64,000 nucleotides of DNA from positions 1 to 64,000 of the forward strand of contig JAPLBJ010000051.1 of NCBI GenBank assembly GCA_026392845.1, in the 5' to 3' direction. Each line of letters starts with the position of its first letter. The stretch's first letter is position 1. A program made the translations under genes and the position numbers. The notes below the pieces were generated by a model. The model did not search any database, was not told the DNA's origin, and saw nothing but the letters and a program-made list of their open reading frames with translations. Positions 29,553 to 39,489 of the stretch are shown piece after piece. This DNA comes from Actinomycetota bacterium (GTDB lineage: Bacteria > Actinomycetota > Actinomycetes > Nanopelagicales > Nanopelagicaceae).

Positions 29553-30863
29553 TTAGGGATTCAAGACACGAATATTTGAAAGTGGGATTGCAGCTTTTGT
29601 AAGAACGCTTCCCGGTATCAAAGGAATATAGCCATATCCATTTAGAGAGCTAACTAATGCTCCCCCTGTGACATTTTTGCTAGTTCGGACAATCGTTACT
29701 ACTCGTGCACTATTTGGTACACGCCACGCAGCAATATCGGTTGCCTTTACGCGAGCACTCTTATGTTTTCCATTTGAAAGTCTCGTATCTATTGTGACGT
29801 CAATATTGTCACCGGCGAATACGAATAATGGGGTCAAGCCAGTGACCGCAATAGACATTTCTTGTAGTGGCGTCGCAGGAGTACTCCACACAAAATCACT
29901 TCTGCCCGAAACTACAACTCTTGAAAAGATAGAGGAAACAATTGGCTCATCAGATGTTATTCGCAGGGCGAATGCACTGGCAGATAAATTTGGAGTGATC
30001 GTAAATTCTGTGACTATTCCCTTTTGTATTGAGCGCTGATTTAGCCCAACAGGAATAAAGCGTCCATCTGCAGATAATATTTCTGCCGAAATCCGAGCAT
30101 CGAGTTCGCCTGGTGCAAGAACACGAAGTACATATTCACTTTTTTTGGATTTATTCTTCTTCGAATTCTGATTCGGTATCGCAGGAATTACTTGGAGTTT
30201 TGCAGGATCCGTAACAGAATTGACCATGTCTCCTCCTAGTGCGCGTAATCCTTTACCTTGTTCATCAACTACAAAGGCATTTACACGTCCAGCGCGAGCA
30301 GATACGTGCACTACTAGCTTGCGCTCACCCGGCGCTAATGAATCTAAGCCTTGAACGCTATAAGAACGTGCAGGAACTGTTAGTACTTTGACTACTTGCG
30401 CACCAGATTCACTCCATACTTCAACATCAATAATCGCTTCACTCAATCCGCTATTTACAATAAGAAGTCTGCCTTTGCTCGTGATGTCTGCAGTTCCACC
30501 AACAAACCATTGTGATGAGATTGGTCCAGAACACAGCGTTCCACCAGCCCAGCTTCCACTTCTGCTTTGCCAGATAGTTGGTGTAATACCAACTGCATCA
30601 ATCAAAATTGCATCTTTTGCTATTGGCAATCGCGCAAAGCCTGTCGGTGACATAGTTGTTTTTTTGCTCGCGACATATCGATACTTTGTTTTTTTACCTG
30701 AGACCGATACTTGTGAAGCAAGTCCAGGAAGTGTTGGCGGACAAACCACAACTGGATAATTCTTTGTATAGCCACTTGAGAACACGGAATTATCGAGATA
30801 GTTGCTGCTAACAAGTACAGCGACAAGGAGTCCGATGACAATTACAGGACGGCGAAATTTCAT
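29553..30863 (-). CDS. DUF5719-like secreted/membrane protein
   Basis: N-terminal TM MKFRRPVIVIGLLVAVLVSS; ATG overlaps upstream stop (ATGA); position downstream of the large GT. Confidence 0.65.
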   Translation of the reverse strand: MKFRRPVIVIGLLVAVLVSSNYLDNSVFSSGYTKNYPVVVCPPTLPGLASQVSVSGKKTKYRYVASKKTTMSPTGFARLPIAKDAILIDAVGITPTIWQSRSGSWAGGTLCSGPISSQWFVGGTADITSKGRLLIVNSGLSEAIIDVEVWSESGAQVVKVLTVPARSYSVQGLDSLAPGERKLVVHVSARAGRVNAFVVDEQGKGLRALGGDMVNSVTDPAKLQVIPAIPNQNSKKNKSKKSEYVLRVLAPGELDARISAEILSADGRFIPVGLNQRSIQKGIVTEFTITPNLSASAFALRITSDEPIVSSIFSRVVVSGRSDFVWSTPATPLQEMSIAVTGLTPLFVFAGDNIDVTIDTRLSNGKHKSARVKATDIAAWRVPNSARVVTIVRTSKNVTGGALVSSLNGYGYIPLIPGSVLTKAAIPLSNIRVLNP

Positions 30864-33800
30864 GCCAGCTCCTTCTCTGAAATCTGCGACTTTCTTCGAC
30901 CTGCAGGAAGGGCAAGAACAATCACAGTCACAAGGAAAATCAATTGAAGAGAGAGCCATCCACGACGAATCGTTCCATCATGAATGAGTGAAAATTCACC
31001 AGAAGATAGGGCAGTAAAAGTTGGTAAGTCATTCTCATTTTTGTTTCGCTCTAAGTATTGGCCATCTTTGAGGACTTTCCATGAACGACTGTAATTTTCG
31101 GTAAGAGTTAAGGTTCCCGGTCCAGGCAAAGATGTCCGTACGCCAATTTCACCACTATCTAGGTTTTGTCGTTTTCCATTCGAATCTGTATAAATTAATC
31201 TTCCGGTTGCGCCAGAGACTTTCCAAATGATTCCTGCACTTGTTGCCGAGGTTCGAGTGAATCCACCCAAGCCATCTATAGCTCGAATGATCTCTTCACG
31301 TGCAGGATTTTTTACAAAAATGTATTTAATTCCATAATGTGAAAGTAGTTCGCTCGTAGAAAGTCCGGATCCATCGATTAGTTCTCTTACGGCTGTATCA
31401 ATATCTGGGTTTGTATTTGGAGAAACATCTGGATCGCCTAAGTAGAGTTCCCCGCCTCTTGAAATCGCAAATTGCAATTCATTTTCACCGTTTGCCTTAA
31501 CTTCTCGGATAACAAGAGTCTTAGTACTATTCTCAATTTCTAAGAATGCAGGGATAACAGTTGTTTTATCACTTCTAACTGTGGAGTCTGCCCCGTTGCC
31601 AACAGTCCAAAATATTGCTCCAGTTGCATAAATAGCCGTTACGACCAATAAGAGCGCGGCTAAATAATGTCTATGGTGGACATGAGTGGATCTCAAAACA
31701 TCTCTCAACTTGTCAAGAATTATCACTGCGCAGATTCCTGATGCAAGAGTTGCACATGCGATAAAGGTTCCTACCCAGATTTTTACAGAAGATGAGTTGC
31801 CATGCACGGAGATACTCAGCGATGAAAGAAGGGTTCCTGCAAGCAAAATTACAAATCCAACTTCAGAAACTTTTCTAGCTTTACTTGATGAAAAAAGAGA
31901 TATGAGAAGAATCAAAATTATTGGACTAACTATCCACCAAGGAATTGCGCCAGCGCCACCTGGATTACCAATGATGGAAAGGTTTGGCCCGCCACCAGAT
32001 AAGGCAATACCTGGTTCGCTTAGGAAACGCATTGGATGAAGTAATGCCTCAAATGAATATGGAGCATTGCTAAGAAAGGGAGCAATGAGAAGGGCTAGAC
32101 GTTTTTTTGAGAGGGTGTTGAATTTTTTATCCTGCTTGTAATCCTGATACATGGAATATGCCACAAAGAGAATAGAGGCTAAGAAAAACGAAAGCGAGAA
32201 TGCAAAAATCACACCTGCAATAAGGGAAGTTGCCCAAATGTGTCTCCAAGAATATTCATCGATGCTCTCCCATTTTCGGAGTGACATAAGGAGAAGAGGT
32301 AGAAGGATAATTACGACAATCGTTCCCAAGCGTCCTGAATTTATGGAGGCAATAGAAACAGGAGAAATTGCATAGAGAAGTGCACATGTTGTTGCAAGCC
32401 ATTGGTTCTTCGTAAATTGAGAAAACAAATGAAAACTAGTTATGACCATAAGTAAGGGCGCAATTAGGAAGAAAAGTGAAATAAATAGAGCACTCTTGCC
32501 AAATAATATTGTTGATAATGCAGCAACTAGGGCAACCCATGTTGGTGAAGCAGTTGTACTTCCCATCCCGACTTGATGCCATGATTCCAAATAACTACGC
32601 CAAAGGTCCATTGCGCTTTCAGGAGTAGCAGGTAGCGCACCGCCTACTAATGAGCCGAATCGATTTCGTGACCAAACGATCGTAAAGAAGAGAATTGCTA
32701 ATGTTGCAACTAATTGTGGCTTTTTGAGAAGTGAACTCCATTTTGCTGTCGAGATTGGAACTAATAGATCTTCATCCTCATTCAAATCGATTGATGTGGG
32801 AATCGGTTCAGCACTTGTCGGCAATAATCGTTCGCGAACCGATTCTGCGATGTTACTGACTGCGAGCCTCAATTGAGACCAACGTGGTGGAATGTATGAA
32901 GCCACAACACGTGGTGAAATCATTCGAGTTTTTTTACGAGTTTTTCGTGCATTGAGAATTGCACCTGGACGGATAAGAATAGTTACAACTGCTAAGAGTT
33001 CATCGCTTGCATAACCAGGCAACTTTGCAACTAGATAAACGAGAGCGCGACCAATTGCGGAGCCCAGTAGCTGAATTGAGAGCCAGGGCAAAAGCCACCA
33101 CGATGAGTTAGCGAGTAAAACATATGCTGCATTTCTACGATCTAATAAGAGAGGGCGATGTAAGAATGCACCGTCAACATCGATGGATCTTCTTTCTGTC
33201 GCTGATGCTTGGGCATGAAATGCAACTGCATCGGAAACCACAATTACTGCATGGCCTGCTACTCGAGCTCGCCATCCAAAATCAACGTCATCACGAAATA
33301 GTGCAAGCTCGGGATCAAATCCACCAAGTTCTTCAAAGACATCTCTTCGAATCAGCGCCCCTGCAGTGCTAACAGATAAGACATCACTTACTCCATCGCG
33401 TTGACCTTGGTCATATTCATTTTTTTCAAGTCCAGTCCAGCGAGCGCCATTACCAGCAATACTCACGCCAACTTCTAATAAATGTGTGCCGTCATGCCAA
33501 CCAAGTAATTTCGGTCCTGCCATAACAACTTGTGGACGATCAGCTACAGCCTCTAATAATTTCTCAAGAGCGGTTGGTGTTGGTGCGCAATCGTCATGCA
33601 ATATCCATAACCATTCATGAGCACCAGAAACACTTGCGGGGAGTTTTTCAACTCCTAGTTGTACTGCGTCGCCAAAACCTAAATCACGAGGGGCGGAGAG
33701 AGTAGGAATCTTCGCGCCACTGAGAAGTTTGGGTGATGCATCAATTGAACCTGTATCAATTGCAATAATTTGATTAACGCTTCGACTTTGCGATGCAATC

Positions 33801-33892
33801 GATGCAACAACTTCAGGTAACCACAATGCACCATCGTGAACAACAAGAATTGCAGTTACGCGATGTAAATCGTTCGCTACCTTTTCAGCCAT
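30860..33892 (-). CDS. Large GT2 glycosyltransferase with C-terminal multi-TM region (1010 aa)
   Basis: VTAILVVHDGALWLPEVVASIASQ, WILHDDCAP, DVDFGWRAR, then many TM helices. Confidence 0.88.
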   Translation of the reverse strand: MAEKVANDLHRVTAILVVHDGALWLPEVVASIASQSRSVNQIIAIDTGSIDASPKLLSGAKIPTLSAPRDLGFGDAVQLGVEKLPASVSGAHEWLWILHDDCAPTPTALEKLLEAVADRPQVVMAGPKLLGWHDGTHLLEVGVSIAGNGARWTGLEKNEYDQGQRDGVSDVLSVSTAGALIRRDVFEELGGFDPELALFRDDVDFGWRARVAGHAVIVVSDAVAFHAQASATERRSIDVDGAFLHRPLLLDRRNAAYVLLANSSWWLLPWLSIQLLGSAIGRALVYLVAKLPGYASDELLAVVTILIRPGAILNARKTRKKTRMISPRVVASYIPPRWSQLRLAVSNIAESVRERLLPTSAEPIPTSIDLNEDEDLLVPISTAKWSSLLKKPQLVATLAILFFTIVWSRNRFGSLVGGALPATPESAMDLWRSYLESWHQVGMGSTTASPTWVALVAALSTILFGKSALFISLFFLIAPLLMVITSFHLFSQFTKNQWLATTCALLYAISPVSIASINSGRLGTIVVIILLPLLLMSLRKWESIDEYSWRHIWATSLIAGVIFAFSLSFFLASILFVAYSMYQDYKQDKKFNTLSKKRLALLIAPFLSNAPYSFEALLHPMRFLSEPGIALSGGGPNLSIIGNPGGAGAIPWWIVSPIILILLISLFSSSKARKVSEVGFVILLAGTLLSSLSISVHGNSSSVKIWVGTFIACATLASGICAVIILDKLRDVLRSTHVHHRHYLAALLLVVTAIYATGAIFWTVGNGADSTVRSDKTTVIPAFLEIENSTKTLVIREVKANGENELQFAISRGGELYLGDPDVSPNTNPDIDTAVRELIDGSGLSTSELLSHYGIKYIFVKNPAREEIIRAIDGLGGFTRTSATSAGIIWKVSGATGRLIYTDSNGKRQNLDSGEIGVRTSLPGPGTLTLTENYSRSWKVLKDGQYLERNKNENDLPTFTALSSGEFSLIHDGTIRRGWLSLQLIFLVTVIVLALPAGRRKSQISEKELA

Positions 33893-33917
33893 AATCTTTA
33901 GCCTTTCGGCTAAGTAC

Positions 33918-34217
33918 CTATGCTGATCGGCGCTTTAGACGACGACGTTCGCGTTCGGAGAGTCCACCCCAAATACCGAAACGTTCATCGTGTGCCAGTG
34001 CATATTCCAAACATTGCGAACGAACATCACATGAAAGGCATACGCGCTTTGCCTCGCGAGTTGAGCCACCTTTTTCTGGAAAGAATGCCTCCGGATCTGT
34101 CTGGGCGCAGAGGGCGCGTTCTTGCCATGAAAGCTCAATGCTCTCACCGCTCTCTAATTTAATAGTAGGTCCACTAGTAATACCTGCTTGGGGATTAGCT
34201 TCAGGTCGGATCGGCAT
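33918..34217 (-). CDS. whiB2: WhiB2/WhmD-like Fe-S regulator
   Basis: ALCAQTDPEAFFPEKGGSTREAKRVCLSCDVRSQCLEYAL...GIWGGLSERERRRLKRR. Confidence 0.92.
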   Translation of the reverse strand: MPIRPEANPQAGITSGPTIKLESGESIELSWQERALCAQTDPEAFFPEKGGSTREAKRVCLSCDVRSQCLEYALAHDERFGIWGGLSERERRRLKRRSA

Positions 34218-34276
34218 TCCGATTCTCCTTGCGAGCTTTGGGTCTTTTCCCTGTTGGAAAAAACCTTCTAGAGGTG

Positions 34277-34305
34277 AATTACACGCTTGTAACTCCCGTA
34301 AGTCA
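34277..34305 (-). promoter_or_regulatory. whiB2 promoter TTGACT-N17-TGTAAT with TTACA-N4-TGTAA palindrome over the -10
   Basis: -35 at 34300-34305, -10 at 34277-34282, palindrome 34278-34291 (minus-strand reading). Confidence 0.6.
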
Positions 34306-34353
34306 AGTCATAGAGCAAACTATTGTCAGAAAATCACGCTCAAAATTGAGGAA

Positions 34354-35361
34354 TTAAGAATTTAATGAAGAAATATCGTCCTTTTCACAATAACTTCCCG
34401 AAATGTGAGAATTTTTCTCAATTTTTGTTCCTGATGCGATGAATGAATGAGTAATGGAGGCACCCTCTCCAATAATTACATCGCTACAAATAATCGAAGC
34501 ATCGACCACGGCGCCAGGGCCAACAAATACGCCAGAACCTATGGCGCTAGCTCCTGAAATCATGGCACTGGCATCAATCTGTGCACCGTCCATAACCACT
34601 GATTCCCGTGAATGGCTCATTACCTTTGCGCTACGAAGTGCAGGTGCATCTGCAACTCCACTAACTAAATCGCGAGAGCCTTGCATCAGCGCCTTAGGTG
34701 TTCCAATATCTAACCAATAACTCTGATCAAGATAGCCAAAAACTCTTTTGCCCGAAGAGACTAGGTGCGGGAAAGTTTCTCGCTCAATACTTACAACTGA
34801 GTGAGGTGCAATTTCATCTATAACTGAAGGGCTGAATACATAGCACCCGGCATTGATTGTATTAGTAGGAGGGTTTTCCATTTTCTCCAGAAAAGCAGTA
34901 ACTCTCTTAGTGGAATCGGTAGGTACGCATCCATAAGCACGAGCATCTTCAACATTAGTGAGGTGCAACGTTACATCTGCTCTATTTTTTTCATGAAAAT
35001 CTATTTGACCACGTAAATTATGTGAACTCAGTACATCGCCATTGAATATGACAATAGATTCATCTCTGCCAAGCAAATCTGCAGCATTGCGAATCGCTCC
35101 CCCAGTTCCAAGCGGTTCTTTTTCGACGGCATAAAGTAACTTCATTCCAAATTCTGAACCATCTCCAAAATATGGAATAAAAACTTCTGATAAATAAGAA
35201 GTCGCTAAGACAACTGTTGTGATTCCTGCACTTCGCGCCATGGCTAGCTGATGCTCAGTAACTGGTAGGCCCGCCACTGGGAGCATTGGTTTTGGCGTAT
35301 GGCGAGTCAGTGGCATAAGGCGTGTTCCAAAGCCACCAACTAGAAGTATTCCAACTGCCAT
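34354..35361 (-). CDS. NDP-sugar pyrophosphorylase (mannose-1-phosphate guanylyltransferase-like) with LbH repeats
   Basis: LVGGFGTRLMPLTRHTPKPMLPVAG; C-terminal left-handed beta-helix repeats. Confidence 0.88.
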   Translation of the reverse strand: MAVGILLVGGFGTRLMPLTRHTPKPMLPVAGLPVTEHQLAMARSAGITTVVLATSYLSEVFIPYFGDGSEFGMKLLYAVEKEPLGTGGAIRNAADLLGRDESIVIFNGDVLSSHNLRGQIDFHEKNRADVTLHLTNVEDARAYGCVPTDSTKRVTAFLEKMENPPTNTINAGCYVFSPSVIDEIAPHSVVSIERETFPHLVSSGKRVFGYLDQSYWLDIGTPKALMQGSRDLVSGVADAPALRSAKVMSHSRESVVMDGAQIDASAMISGASAIGSGVFVGPGAVVDASIICSDVIIGEGASITHSFIASGTKIEKNSHISGSYCEKDDISSLNS

Positions 35362-35363
35362 GA

Positions 35364-36437
35364 TTATTTGGCTGCACTTTCAATTCGTTGCACTGCATCT
35401 GAAATCTGTTCATCTGTTGCAGTAAGTGCAACACGGATATGAGAGGCACCTTTTTCGCCATAGAAGGAGCCTGGCGTTGCCAATATTCCTAATTCTGCTA
35501 GCCAGGCAACACTCTTCCAAGCATCTTCATTTCGAGTACACCAGATGTATAGGCCTGCATGTGAATACTCAATAAAAAATCCAGCCTTCGTAAGCGCTGG
35601 TCCAAGTAGCGCACGACGCTTGTTATATCGTGCGCGTTGATCGCCAACATGGGTTTCATCACTGAGTGCTACAACCATTGCATTCTGTACAGGCAGAGGA
35701 ACCATCATTCCCGCATGCTTGCGGAACTCGCGAATATTGGCGATAAGTTTTGGATCACCTATAAGTATGGCACCACGATATCCAGCCATGGAAGAACGTT
35801 TCGAAAGAGAATGTACTGCGAGTAGATTTGTGTTATTTCCATGTGCAATAGCCAGTAATGAGCGCCCTTGCGCTGAATCACCAAAATCTAGGTAACACTC
35901 ATCAGAAACCAGAATTGAGTTGTTTTTTCGAGACCAGTTGATTGCGCTCTCTATTTGCGCATCTGAATGTACTTGACCAGTTGGATTTGATGGGGAATTT
36001 ATCCACGCGAAATCAGCCTCAGGCCAATTCGCTGCATTTATAGGAACAGTAATTGCTTGCGCACTAGCAATAATGGCGCCAACGTTATATGTCGGATATG
36101 CAACTTCTGGAATCAAGACTTTCTTTGATTCCAAAATTGTTGGAAGCCATGCGACCAATTCTTTGGAACCAATCACTGGCAATACATCAAAGTCACCCGT
36201 TGCGCCTAAGTGATTGAGTGCCCAACTTCTCATTGCCTCGCGTAATTCTGGAGTGCCAGCAGTGACTGGATAGCGTGGAGAATCAGAGGATTCGCGAAAC
36301 TTTTTCTGAATAAATTCTGGAGTTGAATCAACTGGAGTGCCTTGCGAAAGATCGATGATTCCACCTGCATGTCCTCGCGCAATCTCTCCATAAGGAGCGA
36401 GTGCATCCCAGGGAAAATCTGGAAGTGAGGAGCGCAA
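35364..36437 (-). CDS. dapC: Succinyldiaminopimelate transaminase
   Basis: LPDFPWDALAPYGEIARGHAGGIIDLSQGTPVD, SLSKRSSMAGYRGA; adjacent to ferredoxin as in mycobacteria. Confidence 0.88.
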   Translation of the reverse strand: MRSSLPDFPWDALAPYGEIARGHAGGIIDLSQGTPVDSTPEFIQKKFRESSDSPRYPVTAGTPELREAMRSWALNHLGATGDFDVLPVIGSKELVAWLPTILESKKVLIPEVAYPTYNVGAIIASAQAITVPINAANWPEADFAWINSPSNPTGQVHSDAQIESAINWSRKNNSILVSDECYLDFGDSAQGRSLLAIAHGNNTNLLAVHSLSKRSSMAGYRGAILIGDPKLIANIREFRKHAGMMVPLPVQNAMVVALSDETHVGDQRARYNKRRALLGPALTKAGFFIEYSHAGLYIWCTRNEDAWKSVAWLAELGILATPGSFYGEKGASHIRVALTATDEQISDAVQRIESAAK

Positions 36438-36443
36438 AAACTT

Positions 36444-36764
36444 TTACTCGCTCTTGGGTGGAAGTGCTACAACCTCTGAGTGATCACTGTTGACGAGGCC
36501 AACTTTGCCTGCACCGCCTGGTGAGCCAATCTCAACGAAGAATTCTGTATTGACCTTTGTGAAATCTTTCCACTGTGATGGCACATCATCTTCGTAATAA
36601 ATAGCTTCAACTGGGCACACTGGCTCGCAGGCGCCGCAATCAACACATTCGTCAGGTTGGATGTAGAGCATGCGATTGCCTTCGTAAATACAGTCCACAG
36701 GACATTCTTCGATGCAGGACTTATCTTTCACATCGACGCATGGCTCGGCAATCACGTAGGTCAA
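36444..36764 (-). CDS. fdxA: Ferredoxin (7Fe/8Fe type), TTG start
   Basis: TYVIAEPCVDVKDKSCIEECPVDCIYEGNRMLYIQPDECVDCGACEPVCPVEAIYYEDDVP; AAGGAG 7 nt before TTG. Confidence 0.95.
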   Translation of the reverse strand: MTYVIAEPCVDVKDKSCIEECPVDCIYEGNRMLYIQPDECVDCGACEPVCPVEAIYYEDDVPSQWKDFTKVNTEFFVEIGSPGGAGKVGLVNSDHSEVVALPPKSE

Positions 36765-36831
36765 GGTAGGGCTCCTTCATTGTCAGTAAATAACTCCCTG
36801 ATTCTAATCACAAAGTAGAAGGAGGTGCGAG

Positions 36832-37812
36832 ATGAGGCTGGGCGATTATCGTTATCTCATGAAGTGGACTGGTGCTACGGGGTTGATGGATCACATTGGT
36901 AAGCGCCTGACTATCCGTCTGCACGAAGCTAGTGGTGGCTACAGAGATATCGTCGGAATCCTGGAATCGCCATCAACGCTTCGCCACAAAGATGGTCGCG
37001 AAATCACATTCTCTCAGAATGAGATTGCAATTTACCGAGAAATTATTCCCATTCCAGATAGTGCTGGCAAAGGTGCGCCACTTTCGATTCGAATAATCGA
37101 ACTTGAAAAGTTGCTTAATTCAACGTGGAGCGCAGCCGAACAGATCATGCATGGGCAATGGTTATTACGAGCGAGTGGCAAATACACAATGCGAGCTAAT
37201 TCAGTATTACCTCAAGGCGCTCCCCCATTTGGTGAACCTGAAAAAGATATTGATGAAGCAATCAGCGATGTAGTTGCCTTTTACAAAGTTCGAGGACTCG
37301 AGCCCATTTTCCACCTGCCCTTACCGTTGTACCAGGAATTATTCAACTATTTATTGGTGAATGGATGGAAAGAAAAACTTAGAGCACAAGTGCAAGTTAT
37401 TGATATACCAGATTCAGAGAATAATTCAGATTTAGTTCTTGAAGTCAGTACTATATGTAATCCTGAATGGCTTTTAGTGCAAGGTGATGAAAAATTATTG
37501 GATCTGATGGATAAAACTCAAGCGCGTTATTACATTTTGAAAAAGCAGAATACTGCCATTGCCGTTCTTCGCGCCGGAATACATAAAGACTGGGCGGTGA
37601 TCTCACGTCTATTTGTGAAGCCAGAATATCGGGGTCTCAAATTTAGCCAGGAATTAATGCATTTGGTATTTCGTGATCTCCGTTTAGCAGGAATTACAAA
37701 GGCTTCTCTTCAAGTTGATGTTTCTAACGAGGCAGCAATTGCACTTTATAAGAGCTTAGGTTTTAGGAAACATCACGAATATTCGTATGTGATACAAAGT
37801 AGCGAGTCTTAA
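36832..37812 (+). CDS. GNAT family N-acetyltransferase with N-terminal extension
   Basis: C-terminal VISRLFVKPEYRGLKFSQELMHLV...VDVSNEAAIALYKSLGF; SD AAGGAGGTG. Confidence 0.82.
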   Translation: MRLGDYRYLMKWTGATGLMDHIGKRLTIRLHEASGGYRDIVGILESPSTLRHKDGREITFSQNEIAIYREIIPIPDSAGKGAPLSIRIIELEKLLNSTWSAAEQIMHGQWLLRASGKYTMRANSVLPQGAPPFGEPEKDIDEAISDVVAFYKVRGLEPIFHLPLPLYQELFNYLLVNGWKEKLRAQVQVIDIPDSENNSDLVLEVSTICNPEWLLVQGDEKLLDLMDKTQARYYILKKQNTAIAVLRAGIHKDWAVISRLFVKPEYRGLKFSQELMHLVFRDLRLAGITKASLQVDVSNEAAIALYKSLGFRKHHEYSYVIQSSES

Positions 37813-37813
37813 T

Positions 37814-39181
37814 ATGCGTCTTTCAATGTATGACACTGCAAGTCGTGAAGTGCAAGAAATTGCGCCAGGTAAAGACTCGATTTCGATGTATTGCTGTGGT
37901 CCTACTGTTTATAGAGATGCCCACGTGGGCAATCTGCGCACTTTCATACTCTCTGATTTAATACAACGCACCCTCAAGCTTCAAGGATCTACGGTAAAGC
38001 TAATTCAAAATATTACTGATGTTGGCCACATGGCCGATGATGTAACGGTTGAAGACAAGATATTACAACAAGCTAAAAAAGAAAATATTGATCCTTTCGA
38101 AATTGCACGCAAATACGAAGCGAAATTTCATTATGATTTAGCACTACTCAATATCGAGCCTGCCGCTAAATATCCGCGTGCGAGTGAAACTATTGACTTG
38201 ATGCAAAAAATGATTTTAACACTTATTGAAAACTCTTTTGCCTATGTTGGTTCAGATTCGAATGTCTATTTCTCGGTCAAATCATTTGCAAGTTACGGCG
38301 CAATTAGTGGAAATAAAATTGACTCCCTCCAGCCCGGGCATAGATATGAGTACACCGATGAAGGTGGGAAACTTTTCCATGCCGATTGGGCGCTATGGAA
38401 AAGTGCTGGAGATCGAACACAAATGATCTGGGATTCCCCTTGGGGACCTGGATTTCCGGGTTGGCATATTGAATGCTCTGCCATGTCAATGGACCTCTTA
38501 GACAATCATGTTGATGTACACATAGGTGGAATTGATTTACGTTTTCCTCATCATGAGAATGAGAGAGCTCAATCAAATGCTACGACTCAGAGTGAAAGTG
38601 TTGCATTTTGGGTACATGGAGAACATCTACTTTTTGAAGGTAGAAAGATGTCAAAGAGCGCCGGCAATGTAATCCTGCTAACAGATATCACTGCCAGAGG
38701 AATTGATCCACTAGCACTTCGATTAGTGGTGTTGGAGAATCGATATCGCTCACAAATGGATTTGACCTGGGACTCCATAGAGTCTGCCTACATCACTCTG
38801 AAGCGATGGCGAAAGAAGGTGGAGATGTGGGGTTCGAGTCTTATTGTGAAGAAAGATGAAGAGATCTACGAATCCTTTATGAATGATCTTGATACACCAC
38901 GAGTAATTCAGAGATTGCGAACTCTAGAACGAGACCTCACCATCAGTGACGAAATCAAACGTGCGATATTCCTTTATGCAGATCAAGTCCTGGCCCTAGA
39001 TATACATGTGGCTAAAAGATTACTAGTGCTACCTAAAAATTGTGAAGATCTACTTGAAGAGAGAAAAATTGCTCGAGCAAATAAGGATTGGGCAAGAAGT
39101 GATGCGCTACGAGATGAACTTGCAGCGTTAGGCATTCTTGTTAGCGACACTTCCCAAGGGCAAGAATGGGAATACATCTAA
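37814..39181 (+). CDS. cysS: Cysteinyl-tRNA synthetase
   Basis: MYCCGPTVYRDAHVGNLRTF, WHIECSAMS, FPHHENERAQS, GRKMSKSAGN; full length with C-terminal RSDALRDELAALGI region. Confidence 0.9.
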   Translation: MRLSMYDTASREVQEIAPGKDSISMYCCGPTVYRDAHVGNLRTFILSDLIQRTLKLQGSTVKLIQNITDVGHMADDVTVEDKILQQAKKENIDPFEIARKYEAKFHYDLALLNIEPAAKYPRASETIDLMQKMILTLIENSFAYVGSDSNVYFSVKSFASYGAISGNKIDSLQPGHRYEYTDEGGKLFHADWALWKSAGDRTQMIWDSPWGPGFPGWHIECSAMSMDLLDNHVDVHIGGIDLRFPHHENERAQSNATTQSESVAFWVHGEHLLFEGRKMSKSAGNVILLTDITARGIDPLALRLVVLENRYRSQMDLTWDSIESAYITLKRWRKKVEMWGSSLIVKKDEEIYESFMNDLDTPRVIQRLRTLERDLTISDEIKRAIFLYADQVLALDIHVAKRLLVLPKNCEDLLEERKIARANKDWARSDALRDELAALGILVSDTSQGQEWEYI

Positions 39182-39489
39182 GGCGCTAGAGCAACTGCTG
39201 CAAAAATTGCAATAAATCCGATATTTATAAGTGCGCTACCGATTGCATCTCCTTGGATGAGAATTTCATTACTCAGCCCTGGAGTGCCGCCTCGCATAAC
39301 AATAATTACCCAGACGCATCCAGCAATCACTTTCAAATATCGTCTACCCCATGTTCGCCCGATCGCCCAGATTCCTACTATTGAAGAAATGAGAGCAAAG
39401 AGAAATCCAAAAGGTGGTAAGACCAAGTGCAAGAAAATTGAACCAACTGCGAGTAAAGCTCCGATAAGAATCGAATAGATGACTCTCAT
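39178..39489 (-). CDS. Small DUF6113-like membrane protein
   Basis: Four hydrophobic segments; directly downstream of mshB. Confidence 0.6.
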   Translation of the reverse strand: MRVIYSILIGALLAVGSIFLHLVLPPFGFLFALISSIVGIWAIGRTWGRRYLKVIAGCVWVIIVMRGGTPGLSNEILIQGDAIGSALINIGFIAIFAAVALAP

